Origin: a virus
Reading direction: 5' to 3' (one strand)
DNA: 41,098 nucleotides
Virus record (IMG/VR): IMGVR_UViG_3300013181_000002
Location: 1 to 41,098 of that record
Shown: piece by piece, positions 9,519-16,970 of the stretch
How positions within the stretch are numbered: the stretch's first letter is position 1
Layout of the letters: every line of letters starts with the position of its first letter
Translations under genes and position numbers: made by a program
The notes under the pieces: generated by a model
The model's input: only the letters and a program-made list of their open reading frames with translations
The model's database searches: none
What the model was told of the DNA's origin: nothing

Positions 9519-10166
9519 CTATAATGAGAGAGCAGCTGAAAGCGATTCCTCTGCTTCTCTTAAATAAATTTTATTGAGCAACTTAATGCTGCGTCTTTCC
9601 TCATTTAAAAAATCTTCTTGAGTGTAAGCGTTTAATGGTACTAATAATGTTGAGAGAGAGTTTGAGTAAGCATTAAAAGCTTTCTCTCTTTCTTCCGCAC
9701 CATCTGCACTTAATAAATAATTATAACTATCAACTGAAAAAACTCTTCTTGTAAAAGTAGTTTTAAAAGTGTCACCTGTTCTATAAACAACATTATTATA
9801 TTCATCGTGCACTTCTTCTAAAGCAGTTTCGCCGACAATAAACTTTTCTTCATAGCCAACATTTGTTTCTTTTGCTTGAGCTACTGAACCATATTTTGCT
9901 TTTAGAAATGCTTCAAACTCTGTTGTGTCCATAAACCATTCGTAATAAGGATCAACAATATTGTTTGACATATAGACTAACCAATGTAAATCAGGCCGTC
10001 CATAATAATCATTTGCAATCATCCAAGGCTTATCACCATCTTTTAATGTATATGGATAAAAAGCTTCTGCTGTTACTTGAACTAAACTATTAAGCTTAAC
10101 ATTAGCAAGAATATTTTTGACATCTATATTATTGTATGTTATGTTAGGAAAATCTCTAAAAAACAT
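9519..10166 (-). CDS. 53: Baseplate wedge protein gp53
   Basis: 215 residues against 196 in T4. gp53 links adjacent wedges around the hub. The hallmark block lies near residues 50-80: ANDYYGRPDLHWLVYMSNN followed by DPYYEWF, equivalent to the T4 YGNPQLYWVLLMCNDNYDPYYGW region. The C-terminal half is helical. It is separated from the upstream tube-cap gene by 8 nt and from gp27 by 7 nt. Confidence 0.92.
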   Translation of the reverse strand: MFFRDFPNITYNNIDVKNILANVKLNSLVQVTAEAFYPYTLKDGDKPWMIANDYYGRPDLHWLVYMSNNIVDPYYEWFMDTTEFEAFLKAKYGSVAQAKETNVGYEEKFIVGETALEEVHDEYNNVVYRTGDTFKTTFTRRVFSVDSYNYLLSADGAEEREKAFNAYSNSLSTLLVPLNAYTQEDFLNEERRSIKLLNKIYLREAEESLSAALSL

Positions 10167-10174
10167 TTACACCT

Positions 10175-11098
10175 CTACGTAAAATCTTTTCTGCTAAGAG
10201 CTTCAAGTTCTATCATTTGTAATTGTAATTCAACAACTGCAGGTTTAAACTCTGCTCCATTAAGCATTACTGGTGCAGCTTCTGGTGCTAAGTTATATTG
10301 AAAGCTTTGTACTGCAGCAGTTTTAAAATAAGTTAGGTTGGCAGTATCAGTATATATTTTGACATCCGCAACATATGGAAATTTTAAAAGTGTTTGTGAT
10401 GTTGTTCTTTCTGGAAGCATATATGATCTTATCTTAGAACATATAGCAACTAAATCATTATACTCGCCTTGATTTCTAGGAGCGAGTCTCCAACTAAATC
10501 TATGTTGACGTAATGGAATACCTTTTAAGAGAGCTCTATCATTTGGATTCTCTGCAAAACCAGCGCCTAAAGAAATAGCACTTTTAATTCCACTAGCACC
10601 TGCAATCTTACTAGCTACAGCTTTACCAGCTGCTTTACCTGCTTCTACACCTACTGTTGCAGCTAGCTCAGGATCATCTAGCATCTGAGAAATTATTCCT
10701 TCATCTTTTCCACGAATCTGATCTACAGCTACATCTAAAAGCGGTTTAGTATATGGTCCGATCTGATCAGCTGCCCAATCTACATTATATTCCTGATTAA
10801 GTTCTTTTGGTAAAGGTAAATTACACTTCCATACTGTTCCTGATTGAGGATCAGCTTGACCTGTAGAAGGTGCGTATGTATATTCTTTAAATCCTAGTCC
10901 GAAAAATATATTACCTAAATCGGATGGATAATTTACATCACCGAATGTTTTATCAGCGCGTGAAGATGTAATAACAGTATCAGGTGTTTGCTGAATTGCT
11001 CTTTTTGTCTTTTTTGAGTCACCGCCCAAACCTAGTATATCAGCTGCTGCTTGAATACCTGTTGTTACGTTTGCTATTTTTCCAAATAAGTCTGCCAT
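10175..11098 (-). CDS. Baseplate tail-tube cap/initiator, gp48/gp54-type
   Basis: 307 residues. The C-terminal half contains the family hallmark LRQHRFSWRLAPRNQGEYND (about 197-216), followed by a MLPERTTSQTLLKFPYVADV segment, which in gp48 and gp54 forms the tube-like fold that starts tail-tube growth on the hub. The N-terminal half is Ala/Gly-rich. T4 has two paralogues (gp48 and gp54); only one is evident here and I cannot decide between them. It is the first gene of the minus-strand structural operon and diverges from gp4 across a 23-bp gap. Confidence 0.78.
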   Translation of the reverse strand: MADLFGKIANVTTGIQAAADILGLGGDSKKTKRAIQQTPDTVITSSRADKTFGDVNYPSDLGNIFFGLGFKEYTYAPSTGQADPQSGTVWKCNLPLPKELNQEYNVDWAADQIGPYTKPLLDVAVDQIRGKDEGIISQMLDDPELAATVGVEAGKAAGKAVASKIAGASGIKSAISLGAGFAENPNDRALLKGIPLRQHRFSWRLAPRNQGEYNDLVAICSKIRSYMLPERTTSQTLLKFPYVADVKIYTDTANLTYFKTAAVQSFQYNLAPEAAPVMLNGAEFKPAVVELQLQMIELEALSRKDFT

Positions 11099-11107
11099 TT
11101 AATTACC

Positions 11108-11115
11108 TATAAATA
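11108..11115 (+). promoter_or_regulatory. T4-type late promoter (TATAAATA) for gp4 operon
   Basis: A perfect match to the T4 late promoter box on the plus strand in the short gap between divergent structural operons. With T4 late spacing the transcript would begin at about 11121, at or one base before the gp4 ATG at 11122. This marks the start of the plus-strand virion operon, served by the gp55/gp33 late system; gp33 is encoded in this window. Confidence 0.75.
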
Positions 11116-11121
11116 TTAAGT

Positions 11122-11556
11122 ATGAGCTATAAGGGATCTTTTAAGCCTAGAAATCCGTCTAAGTATTTAGGTAACCCCTCTAACATTATTTATAGAAGTT
11201 TATGGGAGCTTAAGTTAATGACGTATCTGGATAAGCATCCAGATGTAATGGGGTGGGCGAGTGAAGAAGTGATCGTCCCTTATAGAAGCCCTCTAGACAG
11301 AAGGCTGCATAGGTATTATGTTGACTTTTATGTTAAAAGAAAGGTGAATGGTAAAATAAAAGAATCACTGATTGAAGTGAAACCGAAATCACAGACAGTA
11401 CCTCCTAAAGTTAAGAAACAAAAGAGTAGAAGATATCTTAACGAAGTGACAACATGGGGTGTTAACCAGGCCAAGTGGAAGGCTGCTCAAGAATATTGTA
11501 GAGACCGAGGTTGGGATTTCAAGATTATGACGGAACATGAGCTTGATATTAAATAG
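11122..11556 (+). CDS. 4: Head completion protein gp4
   Basis: 144 residues (T4 gp4 is 150). It acts at the head before tail joining and has a nuclease-like (PD-D/ExK-type) fold. The N-terminus (KGSFKPRNPSKYLGNPSNI, then IYRSLWELKLMTYLDKHP) and the core YYVDFYVKRK-IKESLIEVKPK give the Asp and Glu-x-Lys expected of that fold. The C-terminal NQAKWKAAQEYCRDRGWDF is also typical. It ends in TAG. The late box sits only 6 nt before the ATG, so the message may be nearly leaderless. It is followed 11 nt later by the next gene. Confidence 0.92.
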   Translation: MSYKGSFKPRNPSKYLGNPSNIIYRSLWELKLMTYLDKHPDVMGWASEEVIVPYRSPLDRRLHRYYVDFYVKRKVNGKIKESLIEVKPKSQTVPPKVKKQKSRRYLNEVTTWGVNQAKWKAAQEYCRDRGWDFKIMTEHELDIK

Positions 11557-11567
11557 GAGAACCTACA

Positions 11568-12041
11568 ATGATAGAAGTAGCAGCAGCCATAAGCATGGCT
11601 TCGGCTGCCTTCAATGGCTTAAAGAGAGCGATGGAGGCTGGTCGTGACGCTGAAGATATGATTGAATACTTCGGCAAGTTTTTTGACGCGAAAGATCAGA
11701 TAGCAGAAGCAGGATTAAGTTCAAAAAATGCTTCGATGGCCAGTAAACTTTTTTCTGGTGGTAGTGTTGAAGCACAAGCATTAGAGATAACAGCAGCTAA
11801 ACATAAAGCAGCTCAAATGGAAAAAGAGTTGAGAGAGTATCTTCTATATACAGGGCAAAGTGCCTTCTATGAGGATATGTTAAGAGAGAGAAGAAATATA
11901 AGACAAGCAAGAATAATGGAAGCTAAGAGAAGAGCAGAAAAAAGAAAGTTTATTTTAGATAGTATATTAATTTTTTGTGCTCTTGCAGCTAGCGGAGTAA
12001 TTATTGGCGGTCTTATTGCAATTATATCGAGTGCGGGATGA
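11568..12041 (+). CDS. Helical protein with C-terminal membrane segment, unknown function
   Basis: 157 residues. Residues 1-125 are helical and charged (REYLLYTGQSAFYEDMLRER, a basic RRAEKRK patch). Residues 127-155 form one hydrophobic membrane segment (ILIFCALAASGVIIGGLIAI). GGAGAACCTACA precedes the ATG and the stop overlaps the next start by 4 bases. It is expressed with head and tail genes. The tail anchor is unusual for a virion component and would suit an assembly or lysis-related membrane role, but nothing identifies it. Confidence 0.6.
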   Translation: MIEVAAAISMASAAFNGLKRAMEAGRDAEDMIEYFGKFFDAKDQIAEAGLSSKNASMASKLFSGGSVEAQALEITAAKHKAAQMEKELREYLLYTGQSAFYEDMLRERRNIRQARIMEAKRRAEKRKFILDSILIFCALAASGVIIGGLIAIISSAG

Positions 12042-12676
12042 CAGTAAAACGATTTCTATTTCAACGTATATTAAAAGAGGGTATTGAAGAAGGCTTCAAA
12101 CCTGGTAAAACTGAGCAATCACGAGAGTGGTTTAGAGAGCAAGCAGGTAAATTAAAAGATATTAGACCAGAACGTCTAGTTAGACGCCCTGGTGCTAAGC
12201 GTAATCAAGTTGCTAAGTTATGGAGACCAGGTGAAATGTATCTTTTTAGATACGAACCAAAAGGTAGAGAAACTCTTAAATATTATGATAGATACCCTCT
12301 TATAATGTTAGTTGATACTTATGAGGATGGATTTATTGGACTAAACTTCCATTATCTGCCTCCTGAGTTTAGAGCTTTGCTTTTAAATAGAATGTATCGC
12401 TATTTAAACAATACTGAGTTTAATGAGCAGACTAGATTATTATTAACTTATGATAAGATTAAGAGGTTAGCAGGTCGACCATATTATAAGCCGTGTGTGA
12501 AGCGTTATATAAATAATCGTGTAATAGGTAGGTTTATTAAAATACACCCATCTGAATGGGATATGGTTTTAATGCTACCTTTAGACAGATTTATGAAACG
12601 TAGAAGAAATACAGTCTGGCAAGACTCAAGAAAAATATACCAAGGACCAAGAGCAGGACAAAGAGATGGCATTTGA
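12038..12676 (+). CDS. Conserved T4-like structural-operon protein, unknown function
   Basis: 212 residues, very basic. The core reads WRPGEMYLFRYEPKGRETL, then YYDRYPLIMLVDTYEDGF and GLNFHYLPPEFRALLLNRM, a pattern I associate with a conserved but uncharacterised protein of marine T4-like phages. The C-terminal region has CVKRYINNRVIGRFIKI. No catalytic motif is evident. It overlaps the preceding gene by 4 bases and the following tube-fold gene by 11 bases, so it is tightly coupled to tail production. Confidence 0.65.
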   Translation: MTVKRFLFQRILKEGIEEGFKPGKTEQSREWFREQAGKLKDIRPERLVRRPGAKRNQVAKLWRPGEMYLFRYEPKGRETLKYYDRYPLIMLVDTYEDGFIGLNFHYLPPEFRALLLNRMYRYLNNTEFNEQTRLLLTYDKIKRLAGRPYYKPCVKRYINNRVIGRFIKIHPSEWDMVLMLPLDRFMKRRRNTVWQDSRKIYQGPRAGQRDGI

Positions 12677-13400
12677 TATTAATGAAATGAAAGGACAAAT
12701 GTCCTCAGCTAGAGGACTAGCTAGAGCTAATTTGTTTGAAGTATCAATGCCGGTAGGCGGTAAAACAATATCTCTTTTAGCTCATGCAGCTCAACTCCCA
12801 GGAATATCTTTTGATGTTATGGAAATTAGAAGACAGGGTTATGGTGTAGCAGAAAGAAGAGCAGGTGTTCCTATATTTCAAAACTTTACAGCGTCTTTTT
12901 TATTAGATAATAAAGGTGAAGTTCTGAAAGTAATCAAAGACTGGGTAGCACAAGTATCGCCAACTGTAAATGTTGAAAATCATGCTCAATATGGACAATC
13001 ATCTCTAGGTGGTATGATGGGTGCACATGGTCAAATTGGCTTCTTTGATGATTATACAAAAGATATCGAAATAACAATGTTTGCACCTGATTCATCTAAA
13101 ATTATTAAGTATAAGATGATTGATGCATATCCTCAAACTGTTTCTGATGTTACTTTAGGTTGGAGACAGAATGATGAAATAGCTGAACTTCAAGTAACGT
13201 TTGTATTCACTCATTGGAATGCAGAAACATATGGCGCACCAAGTGGTGGCGGTGGTGGTGAAGATGGATTCAATCTTTTACAGACACTATCCAAGCTTAA
13301 TTCAGCTGTACAGATTGTTAAAGACTTTAAGAAGCCAAGCAGTATTGGAGATGCGCTAAATATACTGAATAACGGAAAATCAATCCTTGATGCGTTTTAA
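12666..13400 (+). CDS. Tail tube-fold protein (gp19/gp54-like)
   Basis: 244 residues; T4 gp19 is 163. The tube fold is clear: ARANLFEVSMPVGGKTISLL near 19-38, AAQLPGISFDVMEIRRQGYG near 41-60, then DYTKDIEITMF and AYPQTVSDVTLGWRQNDEIA near 157-176 with a final VTFVFTHW strand. A Gly-rich linker (near 193-199) leads to a 45-residue helical extension absent from T4 gp19. The gene directly precedes the tail chaperones and tape measure, the classic tube-chaperone-tape order. It could be the major tube protein or a gp54-type initiator. Confidence 0.75.
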   Translation: MAFDINEMKGQMSSARGLARANLFEVSMPVGGKTISLLAHAAQLPGISFDVMEIRRQGYGVAERRAGVPIFQNFTASFLLDNKGEVLKVIKDWVAQVSPTVNVENHAQYGQSSLGGMMGAHGQIGFFDDYTKDIEITMFAPDSSKIIKYKMIDAYPQTVSDVTLGWRQNDEIAELQVTFVFTHWNAETYGAPSGGGGGEDGFNLLQTLSKLNSAVQIVKDFKKPSSIGDALNILNNGKSILDAF

Positions 13401-13420
13401 TTAAAATAATGGAGTAAATT

Positions 13421-14134
13421 ATGCCTTTGCCTAAAATTGATGTGCCGGTTTTCTATCTTGATTTACCTTACTCAAAGCTAAAAGTTCAATATAGACCCTT
13501 CACCGTAAAAGAAGAGAAAATTCTTTTGTTTGCTCAGCAATCAAAAGATCCAAAACAGATTGCTACTGCTGTTAAACAGGTAGCAGAGAATTGTATTACT
13601 AATGACGTTCGAATAGAAGATATGTTTACATTTGAGGTAGACTATTTCTTCTTAAAATTGCGTTCTGCAAGTGTTAATAACGTCATTAAGTTAAAGTTAA
13701 AAGAAGGAGAAGAAGAATTCTACGATGTAGATGTAGATCTTGAAGAAGTAGAACTTCCTAAACCTTCAAAAGAAAAATTAACCATTCCTCTAAATGAGGA
13801 ATACACAATGTCACTTAACTACCCAAAATATGGCAATGTTGAAGGTGTTGTTAAGTTACTAAATGAAGATAATGCTGCTGAGTTCTTATTTACTATGATG
13901 TCTGAATGCATTGAGTCAATTTATTCAGAAGATGAAATGTTTTTAATGAAGGATTATACAGCAGAAGAGAAGAAAGAGTTTTTAGACTCTTTAACAAGCA
14001 AGAATTTTAAAGACTTGCAACAATTTATTTCAAAAATTCCCGCTCTTGAGCATGAAATAAAATATATTAACGACGAAGGACAAGAGCGGTCCAGAGTGTT
14101 AAGAGGTCTCTTTGATTTTTTTACGTTTGTCTAA
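13421..14134 (+). CDS. Tail assembly chaperone, G-type (gp26/T4_baseplate family)
   Basis: 237 residues in the zero frame. The start KIDVPVFYLDLPYSKLKVQY followed by RPFTVKEEKILLFAQQSKDP is the hallmark of the T4 base-plate gp26-type family, which acts in tail assembly rather than in the final particle. VDYFFLKLRSASVNN near 69-83 is also typical. The reading frame ends at TAA 14132-14134, just inside a hairpin that follows a run of seven T (14116-14122), so some ribosomes should shift by -1 and add the T-type domain. It sits between the tube gene and the tape measure, as lambda G does. Confidence 0.85.
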   Translation: MPLPKIDVPVFYLDLPYSKLKVQYRPFTVKEEKILLFAQQSKDPKQIATAVKQVAENCITNDVRIEDMFTFEVDYFFLKLRSASVNNVIKLKLKEGEEEFYDVDVDLEEVELPKPSKEKLTIPLNEEYTMSLNYPKYGNVEGVVKLLNEDNAAEFLFTMMSECIESIYSEDEMFLMKDYTAEEKKEFLDSLTSKNFKDLQQFISKIPALEHEIKYINDEGQERSRVLRGLFDFFTFV

Positions 14135-14152
14135 GTCATAGCGACTTAGGCA
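14116..14152 (+). other. Programmed -1 ribosomal frameshift signal
   Basis: The zero frame reads GAT TTT TTT ACG, giving the slippery heptamer T-TTT-TTT at 14116-14122. After a 5-nt spacer a hairpin follows: 14128-14137 pairs with 14143-14152 (10 bp, one T-G wobble) around the 5-nt loop ATAGC. The zero-frame stop lies in the 5' arm. The -1 frame is open from 14116 to the TAG at 14305-14307 and encodes a plausible conserved domain. Slippery site, spacer and hairpin all match the standard design. Confidence 0.85.
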
Positions 14153-14307
14153 GTTATTATGAATTGATCTTCGGAATGGTGCAGCACCATAAATACTCTG
14201 TAACAGAAATAGAAAACATGTTCCCGTTTGAGCGTGATCTTTATGTTGAGTTATTGTTAGATTATTTAAAGGAACAGGAGAAAGCTAATAATCAAAGGAG
14301 ATCATAG
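14116..14307 (+). CDS. T-type tail chaperone domain reached by -1 frameshift (gp51-like position)
   Basis: In the -1 frame the ribosome continues as YVCLSHSDLGSYYELIF, then HHKYSVTEIENMFPFERDLY and a final LLLDYLKEQEKANNQ, ending at TAG 14305-14307. The text is protein-like, with the ENM-PFERD-YV pattern I associate with the second tail-chaperone ORF of T4-like phages. The fusion (13421 to 14307) would be about 295 residues. No start codon with a ribosome site opens this ORF alone; an internal ATG at 14176 lacks one. By analogy with lambda G-T, the fusion recruits tube subunits to the tape measure. Confidence 0.75.
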   Translation, partial: FFYVCLSHSDLGSYYELIFGMVQHHKYSVTEIENMFPFERDLYVELLLDYLKEQEKANNQRRS

Positions 14308-14636
14308 TGGCCGAAGAAGAAACAAAACCTGGATCACATCACCCAGCAGATACAAATGGTGATGGAAAGGTTAGTAAAGAAGAGCATGCTATGTATATGG
14401 AGTTTAAGCGTAAAGAGCTTGAAGACCAAGATGCAATGCGTGACTCACAAAGAAAGATGGCCTGGTACTCACTATTCGGGATGTTATTATACCCATTTGC
14501 AGTTGTAATGGCATCTTTAGCGGGTCTAGAACAAGCACAAGCAACATTAGGCGATATGGCACCAACTTATTTTGTAGCAGTAGCAGGTATTGTTGCTGCA
14601 TTTTTTGGTGCTCAAGCATTTACTAAAGGAAAATAA
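14307..14636 (+). CDS. Small membrane protein with EF-hand loop, holin-like topology
   Basis: 109 residues from a GTG start that overlaps the frameshift-ORF stop (TAGTG), with AAAGGAG upstream. Residues 15-26 (DTNGDGKVSKEE) form a textbook EF-hand calcium loop. Two membrane segments follow, about 52-72 (WYSLFGMLLYPFAVVMASLA) and 86-105 (TYFVAVAGIVAAFFGAQAF), with a short basic tail. The two-segment topology would suit a holin or a calcium-sensing membrane protein, but it sits between tail chaperone and tape measure, where an infection-stage membrane role is also possible. Function unproven. Confidence 0.6.
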   Translation: MAEEETKPGSHHPADTNGDGKVSKEEHAMYMEFKRKELEDQDAMRDSQRKMAWYSLFGMLLYPFAVVMASLAGLEQAQATLGDMAPTYFVAVAGIVAAFFGAQAFTKGK

Positions 14637-14639
14637 TAA

Positions 14640-16925
14640 ATGGCTGATAAACCATTACCAAAAGGCGACGGCGGTGGACTGATTGAAGCTATAAATGCAG
14701 GCAATCAGAAGATTTTTGGTATTATTGGTCGTCAGCAGAGAGATATTAATACCTTAGGTAGAGAAACCTCCACCCTCAATGATACAATCACAGCAGACAA
14801 TTTAGTAATAATTGATCTGCTTGTCGACATGTCTGAATCTTTAGGTAGGATATCAGAATCACTAGTCCCGGTCGGGATGTTAGCACAAGAAGAATTAGAA
14901 GGCGGTCCTAAGCCTGTTCCTATCATTATGCCACAAAACACTGCTGGTGCAGCTGGTGCTGAAGCTGGTATGAGTGATGAAGCTGGTGATGGTGGTAAAG
15001 AAACAGATAAGCAAGCCAAATCAGTTGGCGGTCTTACTAATGCATTAGCAGGGCTTGGTGCAGTAGCTGGAGGCGGTATTGCTGCCTTATTAACAGGTAT
15101 AGGTATTGCAGCAGCTGGTATTGGTGCTGGTATGCTTATGGGTGCTAAGGCAGTTGAAGTGTTCGGTGATGGCTTATCTGAAGTCGCAGAAGGAATCGAT
15201 GATCTTAATCGAGTTGATATTGACTTAGTCAAGTTTGTTGAACTTGGAGCTGCTTTACAAGCTCTAACTGGCGGTCTTGGAATGGGTGGTGCTGTTAGTT
15301 TAATGATAGTAGCATCTACAGATATGGAAGCACTGGCTGCAGGTATTGAGAGTTTAAACACCGCCGAGTTTGATCCAGCTAATTTAGAAGCAGCAGGAGC
15401 TGGACTTAATACATTCTTAAGTCAAATAGCAACAGGTGGCTCTTTAGTTGGTGGTTCAATTGGTGCTATGGTAGATGATAACTTAATTCCTCTAGCGGAA
15501 GGGTTAGAGAGATTAAGTGCTGCAGATATGCCTGAAGACTTCACTACTAAGTTGCCTGCTATGGGTGCTGCATTAGGTGCATTTATAGGTAATGTTGGAG
15601 GAGCTGGTTTTGGTTCAGCATTAGTAACACAAATAATTGATGACAATCTTTTACCATTAGCTGAAGGTATAGAGAGACTAGGACCTGCAGCTTCTAATGT
15701 ACCGAATGACTTTATGCAAAGAATGCAGCTAGCTGGTCTCGGTCTTAAAGTGTTTATGGACAGTTTAGACTTAGGTCTGTTCGGAGCATTTTTTGGTAAG
15801 GGAGCTGGTCTACAAGCAATAGATGATAACTTAGAGCCATTAGCAAAAGGTGTAGATGCAATCTCTCAAGTTGATGGTCAGAAGTTCTATGCTAATGCTC
15901 CATTAATCGGAATAGGCATGAAAGCCATGCTCGGTGGGTTTGGTGATATAATGGGTGTGCTTGGCGCTCAAATGGTTGATGATAACTTACCAATATTAAG
16001 AGAAGGTGTCGACCTATTTGCTGAGGCACCTGCAGAAGAGTTTAAGAAGCGCTCAATATTAATGGGCGATGGTTTCCAAGCACTATTTGATGGTACAGAT
16101 GATCTATTAGGCGTCATGGGCGCTCAAATGATAGATGATAATCTGCCAATGCTAAGAAAGGGTGTTGATCTATTCGCTGAAGCGCCAGCTGAAGAGTTTG
16201 CTAAGAGAGCACCTTTCGTTGGAGCAGGATTTAGAGATCTACTTGCTGGGTTCGGTGGAGAAGGTTTCTTTGATGGTCTTAAAAAGATGCTAGCAGGATT
16301 TAACATACAGATGATAGATGATAATCTATTACCTCTAGCTGATGCAGTTCAAAAGTTTGCTGAGGTTGACGCTGCTTCTTTTGCAACTAATGCACCTGAT
16401 ATCGGGGCAGGTTTAAATCTTATGGTTGAGCCTTTGTCAGCCTTTGGAGACGCGGTCGATGAGATTGATCCAGAGATACTTACACCTGTAGCTGAACTAG
16501 TGCGCTACGCTAGTGAGCTTATGGCAGACGGTGCAATTCAAGGTATGGCTGAAGGTGTAGAAGCAACAGTTGCTGCAGCTAAGAAGTTAAATGACGCTGG
16601 AGAGATAGGCACATTTAATAACTTTGAACAATTAATAACCAATCTAAAACAGTTTGAAAATATAGATGCTAATAAGATGCTCTTAGGAGCAGCGGCACTT
16701 AGATCTTTAGCAGCTAGTGCTCCAGTTGAGCCTACTGGTGAAGGTCAATCAATGGCTGAAGCTCTTTCTGAATCTGGTAATGAAGGTGCTAAAGTAAATA
16801 ACGTTATTACTGATGCATCAATTGTCAACAATACAGTTAATACTGTTAATACAAGAAATGCAGCAGGTGCAACACCTGCTATGGTACCAACAGGTTCTGG
16901 TGCAGGGATGAGAGTCTTTTCATAA
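14640..16925 (+). CDS. Tail tape-measure protein (gp29 position)
   Basis: 761 residues, the longest product of the plus-strand operon, following the chaperones as tape measures do. The N-terminus is helical (QQRDINTLGRETSTLNDTIT). Residues about 135-170 are a Gly/Ala hydrophobic stretch (GIAALLTGIGIAAAGIGAG), common in tape measures that insert in the host membrane. From about 270 to 580 there are six copies of a DDNL-PL-EG motif (for example MIDDNLLPLADAVQKF) spaced roughly 50-80 residues apart, the internal periodicity expected of a length ruler. The C-terminus is low complexity (VNNTVNTVNTRNAAG). Homology to T4 gp29 (590) is by position only. Confidence 0.75.
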   Translation: MADKPLPKGDGGGLIEAINAGNQKIFGIIGRQQRDINTLGRETSTLNDTITADNLVIIDLLVDMSESLGRISESLVPVGMLAQEELEGGPKPVPIIMPQNTAGAAGAEAGMSDEAGDGGKETDKQAKSVGGLTNALAGLGAVAGGGIAALLTGIGIAAAGIGAGMLMGAKAVEVFGDGLSEVAEGIDDLNRVDIDLVKFVELGAALQALTGGLGMGGAVSLMIVASTDMEALAAGIESLNTAEFDPANLEAAGAGLNTFLSQIATGGSLVGGSIGAMVDDNLIPLAEGLERLSAADMPEDFTTKLPAMGAALGAFIGNVGGAGFGSALVTQIIDDNLLPLAEGIERLGPAASNVPNDFMQRMQLAGLGLKVFMDSLDLGLFGAFFGKGAGLQAIDDNLEPLAKGVDAISQVDGQKFYANAPLIGIGMKAMLGGFGDIMGVLGAQMVDDNLPILREGVDLFAEAPAEEFKKRSILMGDGFQALFDGTDDLLGVMGAQMIDDNLPMLRKGVDLFAEAPAEEFAKRAPFVGAGFRDLLAGFGGEGFFDGLKKMLAGFNIQMIDDNLLPLADAVQKFAEVDAASFATNAPDIGAGLNLMVEPLSAFGDAVDEIDPEILTPVAELVRYASELMADGAIQGMAEGVEATVAAAKKLNDAGEIGTFNNFEQLITNLKQFENIDANKMLLGAAALRSLAASAPVEPTGEGQSMAEALSESGNEGAKVNNVITDASIVNNTVNTVNTRNAAGATPAMVPTGSGAGMRVFS

Positions 16926-16946
16926 AAAAAGGGGCCTTTCGGCCCC
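16924..16946 (-). terminator. Rho-independent terminator downstream of gp32
   Basis: GGGGCC (16931-16936) pairs with GGCCCC (16941-16946) around TTTC. On the minus strand the hairpin is followed by seven U (16930-16924). It lies 23 nt past the gp32 stop and ends the minus-strand replication operon. Confidence 0.9.
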
Positions 16947-16948
16947 TC

Positions 16949-16970
16949 AAAATAACCTCAGTTATTTTTT
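16949..16970 (+). terminator. Rho-independent terminator downstream of the tape-measure operon
   Basis: AAAATAAC (16949-16956) pairs with GTTATTTT (16961-16968) around CTCA, with the T run continuing to 16970. It serves the plus-strand operon and is distinct from the GC-rich hairpin beside it that serves the opposite strand. Confidence 0.75.

Noticed and set aside
14188-14195. Late-promoter-like CATAAATA inside the frameshift ORF
   Set aside because: One mismatch in an AT-rich coding region with no need for a promoter between tightly coupled genes; kept only as a note.
14732-15361. Long open frame antisense to the tape measure (209 codons)
   Set aside because: Low-complexity Ala/Pro/Ser translation and no ribosome site; it mirrors the Gly/Ala-rich repeats of the sense gene.
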